Positions 1 to 8,753 of a DNA stretch of 64,000 bases are shown in pieces (positions within the stretch are counted from its first letter, which is position 1; every line of letters starts with the position of its first letter). A program made the position numbers and the translations under genes. Under the pieces are notes generated by a model. The model made no database searches and was not told the DNA's origin. It saw nothing but the letters and a program-made list of their open reading frames with translations. Source of the DNA: CAZYQW01 sp964649825 (GTDB lineage: Bacteria; Planctomycetota; B15-G4; JADJEK01); NCBI GenBank assembly GCA_964649825.1, contig CAZYQW010000021.1, positions 1 through 64,000 of the forward strand. Reading direction: 5' to 3'.

Positions 1-71
1 AGAGGCCCAATGGGTCCAATCGACTCGGATGCGTCCTGGCGGGTGGGCTGAGGGACCTTTCGGAAGCTGGG

Positions 72-237
72 CTAGCAGCTCGTGGTGAAAGTGCTTTCGA
101 AGCGAGGCGAGGTCATCGCGACCGAGATCGAGGCGCAGGACAGCAGCCGTACTGCCTGTACGTCGAGGATCCTGCAACGAAGAGATCGGTCGCGAGGGCC
201 CGGCGCAGCCGGAATGACTTTCACCACGGGCTGCTAG
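72..237. mobile_element. CTAG-bounded palindromic element A (non-autonomous, MITE-like)
   Basis: The element begins and ends in CTAG. Its 21-bp terminal inverted repeats, 72-92 and 217-237, match at 20 of 21 positions (arm reads CTAGCAGC-y-CGTGGTGAAAGT). The interior is also partly self-complementary: CGCGACCGAGATC near 117 pairs with GAGATCGGTCGCG near 182, so the whole unit can fold into one long hairpin. It contains no gene. Its right CTAG is also the left CTAG of element B. The size and ends suggest a non-autonomous transposable or REP-like element. No transposase for it is present in the window. Confidence 0.7.
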
Positions 238-397
238 TGGTGTGATTCAGATTGTTGGTGGATTATCCGGAGGTCATCGTCGTCGCTGGCAAGGCGCGAC
301 GACGACCGCGTATTCGAGATACGTCGAGGAGGAGCAACGCAGCAAGCGATGACGAGGGTCCCGGAGAAACGTCAACAACTCTGAATCACACCACTAG
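234..397. mobile_element. CTAG-bounded palindromic element B (non-autonomous, MITE-like)
   Basis: The arms at 234-257 and 373-397 are inverted repeats (CTAGTGGTGTGATTCAGA is perfect on both sides, followed by a 1-nt indel and TTGTTG). The arm sequence differs from element A. The roughly 95-bp cores do align, sharing GAGGTCATCG, AGGCGC, TACGTCGAGGA, GCAACG and GAGGG-y-CCGG. The core also folds back on itself, with TCATCG..CGCTG pairing to CAGC..CGATGA. A and B are therefore related units with diverged ends and compensating stem changes, sharing the CTAG at 234-237. Confidence 0.7.
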
Positions 398-488
398 CTG
401 GCCACCTCGGAGCAGCCGTCCGTTGTTCGCTGGAAGGCCCGCAGCAACCCGCGCCAAGTTTCACCGGGGGACCCTATGCTGGCCCACC

Positions 489-983
489 ATGACCCCTCGT
501 CGAAGCAACGGTGGTGCGCGGCCGAACGTACGTGCCGACATCGCACTCCGCATCGTCGTCGTCGACCCACCACCCCGTGTTCGTTGGGCCGTCCAACTCG
601 GCAGGTCCGATCTCCTCGAGCCGACTCGCACCGTCGACGCGTCGCTCGCGTTCGACTTCCAGGTCCGAGTCGCCGACGAGTCCGGTGCGTCCGGTTCGCC
701 GCGGCTCCTCGGTCCCGCCATCCAAGGACCTCCGAAGGCCCGCTTCGTCTACGTGAACTCCGGAAAGCGTGCGGGCGACGCGGCGTCGTGCTGGGATCGC
801 CGCGCGAAGGTGCCGCTCGGCGGGATCACCGCGGGGCTGGTCACCGACGCGCTCGCGACGCCCGGCGCCGTCCTCGAGGCCAGGATCGCGGGAACGGGCC
901 GCGATGGCGGGCCGATATGCGCCTCCGTGCCGCTCCTCGCGGAAGGGTGGCGCCTTGTCGCGCAGAGCCAGCGATCGGGGTAG
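489..983 (+). CDS. DUF5990 family protein
   Basis: This 164-residue protein resembles the DUF5990 family, whose function is unknown. Visible family features are an LRIVVVDPPP opening strand, a GRSDLLEPTR segment, a LLGPAIQGPPKARFVYVNSG core, a SCWDRRAKVPL segment, and a C-terminal GTGRDGGPICASVPLL. There is no signal peptide or membrane segment, so it is probably cytoplasmic. The ATG at 489 is chosen because homology-like sequence starts just after it. The same frame is open back to 252 but runs through the palindromic element and looks non-coding there. The gene stands alone beside mobile DNA and is probably an accessory gene. Confidence 0.7.
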   Translation: MTPRRSNGGARPNVRADIALRIVVVDPPPRVRWAVQLGRSDLLEPTRTVDASLAFDFQVRVADESGASGSPRLLGPAIQGPPKARFVYVNSGKRAGDAASCWDRRAKVPLGGITAGLVTDALATPGAVLEARIAGTGRDGGPICASVPLLAEGWRLVAQSQRSG

Positions 984-1529
984 CGAGCCCAACCCTGTGC
1001 CGGCAGGCGGGGAGGCTTCCGCTGCCCTTCCTTGGCCGGCGACGCTTGGGCTCCAGCTCGTCGGGACCGTGCTCCCGGCACGCGCGCAGCCACTTGCCCA
1101 GCGCCACGGACACGCCGACGACCTCGCGAACGCCGGCCCTTCGTCGTTCGAAATCACCGGGTGTGGTCCGGCCCGATCGCACGTCCGAGCCGGGGAAGCG
1201 GCGCCGCGTGGCCACGATCTCCGCCTGCACCGGCTCCGGACGGTGCTCGCCAGGCTTGCGGACTTGCTGCTACAAAGTACACTGCGACTCAACGTGGCGA
1301 TCGTCTACGGAGGAACCGTGGTCCACCTTTCCAAGCCGTTCTCGCCGAAGCGGACAGGCCGACAAGAGCTCCACACCCTCACGTCTCAGGTCGTCCCGAG
1401 CGCACCGGCGTCCTGCGCCTCGCCCCTCCGGCGCGGCGCGCCAACCGGCACGTCGATCCGAGCCCTGGCGCGACGCCATGCGGAGTCGTGCCCCTCGGGC
1501 TCTCAGGCGCAAACGGAGCGCGACGCCCG
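984..1529. other. 546-bp gap without an intact gene
   Basis: No convincing intact gene is seen on either strand. The only recognisable content is a possible helix-turn-helix relic on the minus strand at 1015-1155. The rest is GC-rich sequence without a clear promoter, hairpin or repeat. Confidence 0.5.
1015..1155 (-). pseudogene. Possible transposase helix-turn-helix relic
   Basis: The minus-strand translation contains RRAGVREVVGVSVALGKWL followed by RACREHGPDELEPKRRRPRK. This resembles the N-terminal helix-turn-helix of IS481/IS630-like transposases (pattern: VAxxxGVSxxTxxxWLRRYREEGxxGLxxRSRRP). No DDE catalytic domain follows and the frame degenerates on both sides, so this would be a decayed fragment. 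Basic low-complexity sequence in a GC-rich genome can mimic this motif, hence the low confidence. Confidence 0.3.
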
Positions 1530-2276
1530 ATGAAAGGGTGCCTCGTGGTCTTGGCGATTGGCGTCGTGCTGATTGCACTGCTCGGCGCTGGCACGTGCGT
1601 CGTCGGTCAGCCGTTGGTCGAATCGGCGCAGGACTACGACGCCGGAATCTCGAAGGTCGAATCCTCGACGGACGAGATGTTCCCGTTCACGCCGACGCCG
1701 GAAACGAGTCTGACGGCCGAGCGGTTCGGGCAGGCGTTGCGGGTGCGGGAGGCGATGAATAAGGCGCTCGACTCCGAGGCCGGCGCCTTGCTCGACTTCG
1801 TGCATGGACACCTCGAGCTCCATGAAGGCTTGAAGCAACTTCGCGGGGCGTACGGAACAGGCCGGAAGGCTCTGGTCGAGGTGCCGCTGCTGCTCGAGCG
1901 CGAGCTGACGGCAGCTCGAATGTCGCTCCGGGAGCTGGCATGGATCGTCGAGACTGCGTACGGGCACGTCTTCGCCGCTGCGGACCGTGGCGATGCGCGG
2001 GCCAAGGCGATCGACGAGCAACTGCTCGCCATCGCCGGGGATCGATCCCTTGGAGCCGACGCCTCGCTGGACATCCTCGATCGGTTCAGGAACCGCTGCG
2101 AGGCGAGCATCGACGCATTGGATCCGCGCGCTCTCGAGATCATCCTCGCCGCTGGTGAGCGCTTCCCGGGCGCACCGAGCGCCATCGGGAGCAGACCGGG
2201 CCCTCTCGGCTTCGACCTCTTCCTCTGCGAGCGAGTCCGGAGGACACGGGCCTCCGCTGAGCAACTGGACCGCTGA
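1530..2276 (+). CDS. Membrane-anchored hypothetical protein, helical
   Basis: This 248-residue protein is not recognised. The start at 1530 places a hydrophobic segment (residues about 3-24, CLVVLAIGVVLIALLGAGTC) at the N-terminus, giving a single membrane anchor or uncleaved signal. A largely alpha-helical domain follows, with long charged helices around residues 75-200. This layout recalls LemA-like or other N-anchored helical proteins, but no diagnostic motif is present. The last bases overlap a gluconolactonase-like relic on the other strand. Confidence 0.55.
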   Translation: MKGCLVVLAIGVVLIALLGAGTCVVGQPLVESAQDYDAGISKVESSTDEMFPFTPTPETSLTAERFGQALRVREAMNKALDSEAGALLDFVHGHLELHEGLKQLRGAYGTGRKALVEVPLLLERELTAARMSLRELAWIVETAYGHVFAAADRGDARAKAIDEQLLAIAGDRSLGADASLDILDRFRNRCEASIDALDPRALEIILAAGERFPGAPSAIGSRPGPLGFDLFLCERVRRTRASAEQLDR

Positions 2277-2412
2277 CGCCGCGATTGCCGTACGGGCAGA
2301 TCGTGAGGCGACCCGCCGCATCGACAGTGAGGCCGTTCGAGCCCGGCTGACGGTCGCGGCCGACGTCGAATCCGAAGTAGCCGCTCTTCGTGCGATAGAT
2401 CGAGAGTTCGCC
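2272..2412 (-). pseudogene. SMP-30/gluconolactonase-like gene fragment
   Basis: A 47-codon minus-strand stretch without a start reads as the core of an SMP-30/gluconolactonase beta-propeller. It has SIYRTKSGYFGF followed by GSNGLTVDAAGRLTICPYGN and RGVS, against the family pattern SNGLxxDxxGRLxxCxHGxRRV. Upstream and downstream the frame loses similarity, so only about 15% of a normal 300-residue enzyme remains. It sits in the decayed patch between 1 and 2.5 kb. Confidence 0.45.
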
Positions 2413-2490
2413 GTCCGCGGTGTTGTCGTCGGTCGGAGACGGTGCAAGTCTGGCGGTGAGCGGCGAACGTTTCTGCTCGCGGAGCCCCGT

Positions 2491-3528
2491 TCAGGCCTCG
2501 ACGTTGGACTCCAACCTCGCGACGCACGCCGCGAGCACCGCGTCGACCTCGACGCGCGTCATGCAGCGGTGATCGATCGGACAACTGCGCAGCAGGCACG
2601 GCGAGCACTCGACAGGCTCGCGGACGATCGTGTGGCCGTCGCCGTACGGCCGCGTCGTGACGGGATCGGTCGGCCCGAAGATCGCGACGATCGGAGTTCC
2701 GACGGCGGCCGCGACGTGCATCGCGCCGGTGTCGTTCGAGACGGCGAAGCGACACCGCTCCAGGACCGCCGCGAGCTCGGGAACGGTCGTCCTTCCCGAG
2801 AGGTCGAGCACGCGATCGTCCTTCAGGGAATGGAAGATCGCGTCGCAGACCGCGTGGTCGCCGGGGGCGCCGACGAGGACGATTCCGAGGTCGAGCTCGC
2901 CGAGGAGGCGCCGCGCCAGCTCGACGTAGCGTTCCTCGGGCCACTGCTTGGCGGAGCCGTAGTTCGCGCCCGGGTTGAGAGCGATGATCGGGCCGACGTC
3001 CCGGCCGGTGAGCGGCTCGAGCATCCGCGCCGCGGCCAGGGCACGCTCGGGCCGGACGATCAGGGTCGGAGCCTCCGGCGCCGGTTCGACGCCGAGCGTG
3101 CGCAGCAGGCGCTGGAAGTAGTGGACACGGTGCGTCCTCAGCGCCGACTCCTCGCGCTCGACCGGGTCGGTCAGGAGGAAATCGCGTCCCGCGGCGGCGT
3201 AGCCGATGCGGCGAGGAGCGTCCGAGAGGACCGCGGTCCACGCCGCGCCGAACGATCGCGGAAGGACGAGCGCGGTGTCCGCCGCGACTTCACCGAGCCG
3301 TCGAACGAGGCCGGTATACGCCAGGAACCGAGCGGCGCCGGGGGGGCGATGGTAGCGAACCACCTCGTCCACGTCCGGGATCGACTCGTAGAGCGCTTCG
3401 ACCGGACCGCGGGCGAGCACGGCGACGTGCGCGTCCGGGAACGCGCGCCGGAGCGCGCGATACGTGGGGATCGCCATGACGGCGTCGCCGAGCCACGAGG
3501 GTCCGATTACGAGGAAACGGTGCGACAT
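2491..3528 (-). CDS. waaF: Lipopolysaccharide heptosyltransferase II (GT9 family)
   Basis: This 345-residue GT-B glycosyltransferase is predicted to add the second heptose to the lipopolysaccharide inner core from ADP-heptose at the cytoplasmic face of the inner membrane. Family features include an N-terminal GPSWLGDAVMAIPTYRALR, an ARGPVEALYESIPDVDEV segment, the acceptor-domain ALNPGANYGSAKQWPEERY, and a donor-site NDTGAMHVAAAVGTPIVAIFG followed by PTDP. Length matches the family. The ATG at 3528 is taken because the GT9 N-terminus begins there. The gene is monocistronic and divergent from the ABC transporter at 3659. It implies a Gram-negative outer membrane with heptose-containing LPS. 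Confidence 0.85.
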   Translation of the reverse strand: MSHRFLVIGPSWLGDAVMAIPTYRALRRAFPDAHVAVLARGPVEALYESIPDVDEVVRYHRPPGAARFLAYTGLVRRLGEVAADTALVLPRSFGAAWTAVLSDAPRRIGYAAAGRDFLLTDPVEREESALRTHRVHYFQRLLRTLGVEPAPEAPTLIVRPERALAAARMLEPLTGRDVGPIIALNPGANYGSAKQWPEERYVELARRLLGELDLGIVLVGAPGDHAVCDAIFHSLKDDRVLDLSGRTTVPELAAVLERCRFAVSNDTGAMHVAAAVGTPIVAIFGPTDPVTTRPYGDGHTIVREPVECSPCLLRSCPIDHRCMTRVEVDAVLAACVARLESNVEA

Positions 3529-3658
3529 CGGCGAGCGATGATAGGCGGCGCGGCGGCACGGTACCGCCAAAAACCGTCTCGGCGCGGCACGGGGAAGGAG
3601 AAGGTGCAAGCACCGGTGCTCGAGGCGCGGCGCGGCCCCGCTATGATGTTCGCCCACC

Positions 3659-4402
3659 ATGATTCGACTCGCCGGCTTCACCAAGACGTACGAAGACTTC
3701 GTGGCGGTGTCGAACCTCTCGTTCGAGGTCGCGGCCGGCGAGATCCTGGGTCTGGTCGGACCGAACGGAGCCGGGAAGACGACGACGCTGCGCTCGATCG
3801 CCGGAATCCTCCATCCGTCGGGCGGGACCGTCGAGGTGGCGGGCCACGACGTGGTGAGTCGTCCCGTCGAGGCGAAACGCCGGCTCGCGTACGTGCCGGA
3901 CACGCCGCATCCCTTCGACCTGTTGACCGTCGAGGAGCACCTGCGCTTCGTCGCCCTCGCCTACCGGGTGAGCGACGCCGGGGATCGATTCGGCCGGCTC
4001 CTCCGCGAGCTCGAGCTCGAGGAGAAGCGCGGCGCGCTCGCGTCCACGCTGTCGAGGGGGATGCAGCAGAAGCTCGCGATCGCGTGCGCGTTCCTCCGCG
4101 ATCCCAGCGTGATCCTCCTCGACGAGCCGCTGACCGGTCTCGATCCGAAGGGGATCCGCGACATGCGCGACTCGATCCTGCGGCGCGCGCAGGCCGGTGC
4201 CGCCATCGTGGTCTCGTCGCATCAGCTCGAGCTGGTCGAGCGGCTCTGCCAGCGCGTGCTCATCCTCCACCGCGGCCGCGCCGTCGCCCACGGTACCCTC
4301 GACGAGATCCGCTCCGCATCGCCAACGCCGGACGGAGCGACGTTGGAGGAGGTGTTCTTCGCGATCACCGAGGCGGCCGAGGCGAGGCGCGAAGCGTCAT
4401 GA
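3659..4402 (+). CDS. ABC-2 type transporter ATP-binding protein
   Basis: This 247-residue nucleotide-binding subunit powers the permease encoded 17 bp downstream. It has Walker A GPNGAGKTTT (about residue 38), a Q-loop region near YVPDTPHPFDLLTVEEH, signature-like LSRGMQQKL, Walker B VILLDEPLTGLDP, and the switch histidine in VVSSHQLELVE. It belongs to the CcmA/NatA-type exporter ATPases. The substrate is unknown. Its promoter probably lies in the 130 bp shared with the divergent heptosyltransferase gene. Confidence 0.85.
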   Translation: MIRLAGFTKTYEDFVAVSNLSFEVAAGEILGLVGPNGAGKTTTLRSIAGILHPSGGTVEVAGHDVVSRPVEAKRRLAYVPDTPHPFDLLTVEEHLRFVALAYRVSDAGDRFGRLLRELELEEKRGALASTLSRGMQQKLAIACAFLRDPSVILLDEPLTGLDPKGIRDMRDSILRRAQAGAAIVVSSHQLELVERLCQRVLILHRGRAVAHGTLDEIRSASPTPDGATLEEVFFAITEAAEARREAS

Positions 4403-4419
4403 GCGGAACGCGCTCGTAG

Positions 4420-6033
4420 ATGGATCGCTCGCTCTGGTTCCTCGTCGTCCGCCAGCGACGAAACGCGATCCATCACTACCTGATCGGATTGAAGCGACCG
4501 CGCAAGTGGTTCGGACTCCTGTTCTGGATCGGCTTCGTCGCGCTCATCGTCTGGGGCCAATCGATGGGCGGCGACGTGAGGATGTACTCCAGCGACACGA
4601 CGACCGGCTTGACGATGTTCCTCGGCTTCGTGCTGCTCGCGTCGCTGATCGGCGGGTTCATGCAGCGCGGCATCGCGTTCCAGCCGTCCGACATCGACTT
4701 CGTCTTCACCGGTCCGTACTCGCGGCGCGAGATCGTCGTGTACCGGCTCGTCGCGCTCGTGCCGATGGTCATCGTCTCGACGCTGTTCCTGATGATCTTC
4801 GTCGGACCTCGCGTGGAACACGCCGTGCTCGGCTTCGTCGCCGTGTTCCTCTGCCAGCAGGTCGCGGTGCAGCTCCAGACGGCGGCAGCGATCGTGGCGT
4901 CCGCGATCAGCGACCGGACGTTCGGCCGGCTGCGCGCCCATCTGCAGGTCGTGTTCATGGTGCTGATCGGCGCCGGCATCCTCGCGAGCATCATCGCGCT
5001 GACGCAGCAAGATGGGTTCGGCGCGTCGGTCCGCGGGGCGTTCGACACGACGGCCTTCCGCGTGGCGCTCTACCCCGCTTCGGCCGCGGCACGGCTCGCC
5101 AACGCCGCGTCGTTCGGGGCGGCCGTCGAGCCGCTCATCGGCCTGCTCGCGCTCGTCGTGGTGACCTTCGTGCTCGTCACGACGCTGCAGACGAACTTCT
5201 TCGAGGCGTCGATCGGGACCAGCCAGCGCGTGTCCGACGCCCTGAAGCGCGCGCGGCGCGGGGTGACGGTCTCGGTCTCCTCGAGCGGCGAGAAGGTGCG
5301 GCGCGTGCGACTGCCCGGTCTTCCCGTCTTTCGCGGCGCGGGCGCGATCCTCTGGAAGAACCTCCTGACCGTGGCGCGGTCGCTGCGCGTCGTGTTCTTC
5401 TCGATCGTGTTCACCGCCATTTTCCTGACCGCGACGATGGGGTTCTCGTCCGGGTCCTCCGACCCGCAGGCGCGGGCGTTCCAGGCGCTGGCGATCGGCG
5501 CGTTCCTGCCGATCCTGCTTCAGCCCCACCTCGCGTTCGATTTCCGGCGCGACCTCGACTCGATGGTGATGCTGAAGCAGCTTCCGGCGGCCCCGATGGC
5601 GATCGCGGCGGCCGAGGTCGCGGCTCCGACCCTGGTCGCGCTCGCCTACCAGTGGCTCTTCGTCGGCGTCTCGTCCCTCTGGTTCTCGTTTCCCGCGTTC
5701 ACCTGGTGGGCCGTCCTGCTCGTCTACCCGGTGGTGACCCTCGCCGTCACCGCGGCGAGCAACGTCGGCTTCATGATGTTCCCGGTGCGTGCCGTCACGG
5801 CCGGCGGGCGACCGAACCCCGGCGGCGCGTCGGCCGGCGCGCTCCTGAACATGTTGATCGTCATGGTCTCGCTCGTCCCGGCCGCGGTCGTGGGTGGAGT
5901 GAGCTTCGCGATCACTCAGTCGGTGACGGCCGTCGTTCCGGCGCTCGTCATGCAGCTCGCGGTCGACCTCGTGCTCATCTGGGTGCTGGGCCGCTTGTTC
6001 CACTCCTACGACGTCAGCAAGGAATCGTCATGA
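4420..6033 (+). CDS. Putative ABC exporter membrane protein
   Basis: This 537-residue polytopic inner-membrane protein resembles the putative ABC exporter family (ABC_export-like): an N-terminal helical part with FQPSDIDFVFTGPYSRREIVVYRL, then several hydrophobic segments. A second half starts near FRGAGAILWKNLLTVARSL, followed by more membrane helices to the C-terminus. About ten or more membrane segments are visible. It lies 17 bp after the ATPase gene and overlaps the EVE-domain gene by 4 bp (ATGA), so the three genes are probably co-transcribed. Substrate unknown. Confidence 0.75.
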   Translation: MDRSLWFLVVRQRRNAIHHYLIGLKRPRKWFGLLFWIGFVALIVWGQSMGGDVRMYSSDTTTGLTMFLGFVLLASLIGGFMQRGIAFQPSDIDFVFTGPYSRREIVVYRLVALVPMVIVSTLFLMIFVGPRVEHAVLGFVAVFLCQQVAVQLQTAAAIVASAISDRTFGRLRAHLQVVFMVLIGAGILASIIALTQQDGFGASVRGAFDTTAFRVALYPASAAARLANAASFGAAVEPLIGLLALVVVTFVLVTTLQTNFFEASIGTSQRVSDALKRARRGVTVSVSSSGEKVRRVRLPGLPVFRGAGAILWKNLLTVARSLRVVFFSIVFTAIFLTATMGFSSGSSDPQARAFQALAIGAFLPILLQPHLAFDFRRDLDSMVMLKQLPAAPMAIAAAEVAAPTLVALAYQWLFVGVSSLWFSFPAFTWWAVLLVYPVVTLAVTAASNVGFMMFPVRAVTAGGRPNPGGASAGALLNMLIVMVSLVPAAVVGGVSFAITQSVTAVVPALVMQLAVDLVLIWVLGRLFHSYDVSKESS

Positions 6034-6446
6034 GCTATTGGTTGCTGAAGACCGAGCCCGACACCTACTCGTTCGACGACCTGACCAAGGACGGCAAGAC
6101 CACGTGGGACGGCGTCACGAACGCGTTGGCGCTGAAGAACCTCCGCGCGATGGTCGCCGGCGACACCGTGATCGTCTATCACACCGGCAAGGAGCGTCAG
6201 GCGGTGGGGCTCGCGGACGTGAAGCGAGCGGCCTATCCGGACCCCAACGAGGACGACGAGCGGCGCGTCGTGATCGATATCGCGGCGGTGGGGCGAATGC
6301 CGCGTCCGGTCACCTTGGCCGAGATGAAGGCGAATCCGAAGCTCGAAGGGTTCGACCTGTTGCGGCTCAGTCGCCTGTCGGTCGTTCCGGTGAGCCCGGC
6401 GCACTGGAAGGAGATCCAGCGGATGGCGAAGGCGCCGCCGGCGTGA
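6030..6446 (+). CDS. EVE domain-containing protein
   Basis: This 138-residue protein consists of a single EVE domain of the PUA-like fold. The hallmark opening MSYWLLKTEPDTYSFDDL is followed by TTWDGVTNALALKNLRAM, a GDTVIVYHTGKE strand and VGLADV. EVE/THYN1-like proteins bind modified bases in DNA or RNA; the actual ligand here is unknown. The ATG overlaps the stop of the exporter gene (ATGA), implying translational coupling. Its 3' end overlaps the 3' end of the convergent kinase gene by 80 bp. Confidence 0.85.
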   Translation: MSYWLLKTEPDTYSFDDLTKDGKTTWDGVTNALALKNLRAMVAGDTVIVYHTGKERQAVGLADVKRAAYPDPNEDDERRVVIDIAAVGRMPRPVTLAEMKANPKLEGFDLLRLSRLSVVPVSPAHWKEIQRMAKAPPA

Positions 6447-8580
6447 CCACCGATCGCGCGCGCCAGGCCGCGGCCTCGTCCGGTCGCCGCCGGGCGTCGA
6501 AGAAGCTCGCCAGCGTCGCGGCGCACTGCCGCGTGAGGATGTGGTGCGCCCGAAGCGCGCGCTCGAAGATGGCATACGCGCGGCGGAGCTGGTCCTCGGC
6601 CTCGTCGAGGCGGCCGCGGGCCGCGAGGAACTCTCCGTAGTCCTTCCGAACGATCGCCTCCCGCCGCTTCAATGAAGCCGAAGAGACCAAGGCATCCAGT
6701 ACGGAGCGGAACAGATTTTCCGCCTCCTCGTCCCGTCCGAGCGCGGCTTTGGTCAGGGCGAGCTCGGTGGCGGCCGTGTACGCGCTGGGCTTCCATGGCG
6801 ACGGCGGGACGGCCTGGGCCGCGAGGATCGATTCGAGCTCCACTTCCGCCTGCGGGAGCCGGCCGCATCGACGGAGCGCCCGGCCCTTCTGCGCGCGGAC
6901 CAGCCAAAGGTCGGGATGACCCTTGCGTCCGCGCGCCCGCGTCAACTCCTCGGCTTCCGCGTAGAGCGCGAGAGCCTGGTCCTGGTCGCCGTCGTCGTCG
7001 AGCAGGGTGCCGAGCCGCATCAGCAGGTCGAGCCGCGGCGGAGCGTGCGGACTGGCCGCGACGCCGGTCCGGTCGATGAGCCGCAGCGCCTCGCGGTAAT
7101 GGGCGAGCGCCTCGCCGCGCTCGTCGGCGGATTGGAACACCTGGCCGAGCAGGTCGTGAATCGACGCGGCGAGCGCGGGTTCGCCCTCGAAGCGGTCGCC
7201 GAGGCGTCCGGCCGCCTCGCGCACGAGTTCGGTGAAGGTGAGGTGCGACCGTTCGAACTGGTCGCGGACTCCGTACAGCAGCACGTCGACGAGATAATCG
7301 TGGAGCGCGGCGGACTCGCGCGCGTTCTCGACCGCGTCGCGCCGCGCGTTCTCGGCGTCGATCCACAGCTTCGTGATGATGGTCAACCCGACGATCAGCA
7401 AAAGCAGGACGACGCAGACCGACGCGACGAGACCTTTGTTGCGTTGGACGAACTTCCGAAGTTGATGGAGCGTGCTCGGCGCACCGGCGAGCACCGGTTC
7501 GTCGCGCAGGAACCGATCGATGTCGGCGATCAGCTCGGACGCCGATTGATACCGCCGGGCGCGATCCTTCTCGAGCGCCTTGAGCACGATCCAGTCGAGG
7601 TCGCCCTTCAGTCGTCGCGCCAGCCCGCGCGGCGTCGTGCGGCGCCGTTCCGCTGCCCTCTGCGCCAGCTCCGGGTCGGAGCGGACGCGCGAGCTGGGTC
7701 GCGGCGCGTCGACTTCGCGTATCATGCGGCGGATCTCATCGACCGGCGAGTCGCGGAACGTCTGCTCGTCGAGCGGGTGGGAGAACGTCAGGAGTCGATA
7801 GAGGATCACGCCGAGCGAGTAGATGTCGCTGCGTGTGTCGACGTCGACCACGGTCAACCCGGCCTGCTCGGGGCTCATGTAGTCGAGGGTGCCGATCGCG
7901 TTCCCCGCGCGCGTGTGGAGCGTCTTGTCCGTGAGCCGCTGCCCGAGCGCCTTGGCGAGCCCGAAGTCGATGATCTTCGGCTCGGGCCCGGCCTCCTCGA
8001 CGACGAGGACGTTCGACGGCTTGAGGTCGCGGTGGATGATGCCCTTCTGGTGCGCGTGCTGCACCGCGCGGCAAACGTCGGAGAAGACGCGGAGGCGGTC
8101 GTCGACCGTGAGCCGCTTCGTGTCGCAGTACTCGAGCAGCTCGACGCCCGGGATGTACTCCATGACGAAGTACGGATGGCCGCGATCGGTCGTTCCGGCC
8201 TCGTACACCTTCGCGATGCCGCGATGTTCCATCAGCGCGAGCGCCTGCCGCTCGGACTCGAAACGCGCGACCAGCGTGCGGCTGTCCATCCCGGGCTTGA
8301 TCAGCTTCAGGGCGACGCGCCGGCGGACGGGAGCGGTCTGCTCGGCCAGATAGACGATCCCCATGCCGCCCTCGCCGATCGTCTCGAGCAGTCGAAACGG
8401 ACCGATTCCATCGCGTTCGTATCGCTGGGTCTCGCCTTCGACGAAGCCGCGACCCGAGTCGTCGTCATCGAGCCCGCGCTCGAGCCCGTCGAGGGCGCCT
8501 CGAGCTGCCCATTCACCGACGTCGTCGATGAACGCGCGCACGTCCCGTTCAACGTCGTCGGGAGGCTCGGGGTTCGGCAT
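6367..8580 (-). CDS. Ser/Thr protein kinase with transmembrane and TPR domains
   Basis: This 737-residue Hanks-type kinase has the glycine loop GEGGMGIVYLAE, the VALKLI lysine, catalytic HRDLKPSN, DFG in IIDFGLAK, and YMSPEQ in the activation region. After the kinase domain (about residues 70-340) comes one transmembrane helix (LVASVCVVLLLLIVGLTII) and then TPR-like helices to a Pro/Ser-rich tail. It is predicted to sit in the inner membrane with a cytoplasmic kinase and a TPR sensor or binding domain on the other side. The start MPNPEPPDD at 8580 is preferred; an in-frame start at 8643 would add 21 residues lacking similarity. It is divergent from the ECF sigma gene at 8754, a pairing typical of Planctomycetota. 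Confidence 0.85.
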   Translation of the reverse strand: MPNPEPPDDVERDVRAFIDDVGEWAARGALDGLERGLDDDDSGRGFVEGETQRYERDGIGPFRLLETIGEGGMGIVYLAEQTAPVRRRVALKLIKPGMDSRTLVARFESERQALALMEHRGIAKVYEAGTTDRGHPYFVMEYIPGVELLEYCDTKRLTVDDRLRVFSDVCRAVQHAHQKGIIHRDLKPSNVLVVEEAGPEPKIIDFGLAKALGQRLTDKTLHTRAGNAIGTLDYMSPEQAGLTVVDVDTRSDIYSLGVILYRLLTFSHPLDEQTFRDSPVDEIRRMIREVDAPRPSSRVRSDPELAQRAAERRRTTPRGLARRLKGDLDWIVLKALEKDRARRYQSASELIADIDRFLRDEPVLAGAPSTLHQLRKFVQRNKGLVASVCVVLLLLIVGLTIITKLWIDAENARRDAVENARESAALHDYLVDVLLYGVRDQFERSHLTFTELVREAAGRLGDRFEGEPALAASIHDLLGQVFQSADERGEALAHYREALRLIDRTGVAASPHAPPRLDLLMRLGTLLDDDGDQDQALALYAEAEELTRARGRKGHPDLWLVRAQKGRALRRCGRLPQAEVELESILAAQAVPPSPWKPSAYTAATELALTKAALGRDEEAENLFRSVLDALVSSASLKRREAIVRKDYGEFLAARGRLDEAEDQLRRAYAIFERALRAHHILTRQCAATLASFFDARRRPDEAAAWRARSVVTPAAPSPSAGSPSSAPGSPERPTGD

Positions 8581-8753
8581 TTGGGTCGTTTCGGGGCGTC
8601 CTGATGGCGACCGAATGGTATCCCGGTCCCGCAATGCCGACAACGCCCGTTCCGTGGGGTGGGGCGGGTGGGGCGGGCGGGACTGTTGCGGCTCTGGAGG
8701 TCGGCGGGAGTTATTCTCGGGCGGTTCGTTAGGGTGTCTGCGGGAGCGAGTTC

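Noticed and set aside
6916..8604. Long plus-strand open frame antisense to the membrane kinase
   Set aside because: Composition is biased and no protein motif is present; the minus-strand kinase motifs are unmistakable. It is a high-GC shadow.
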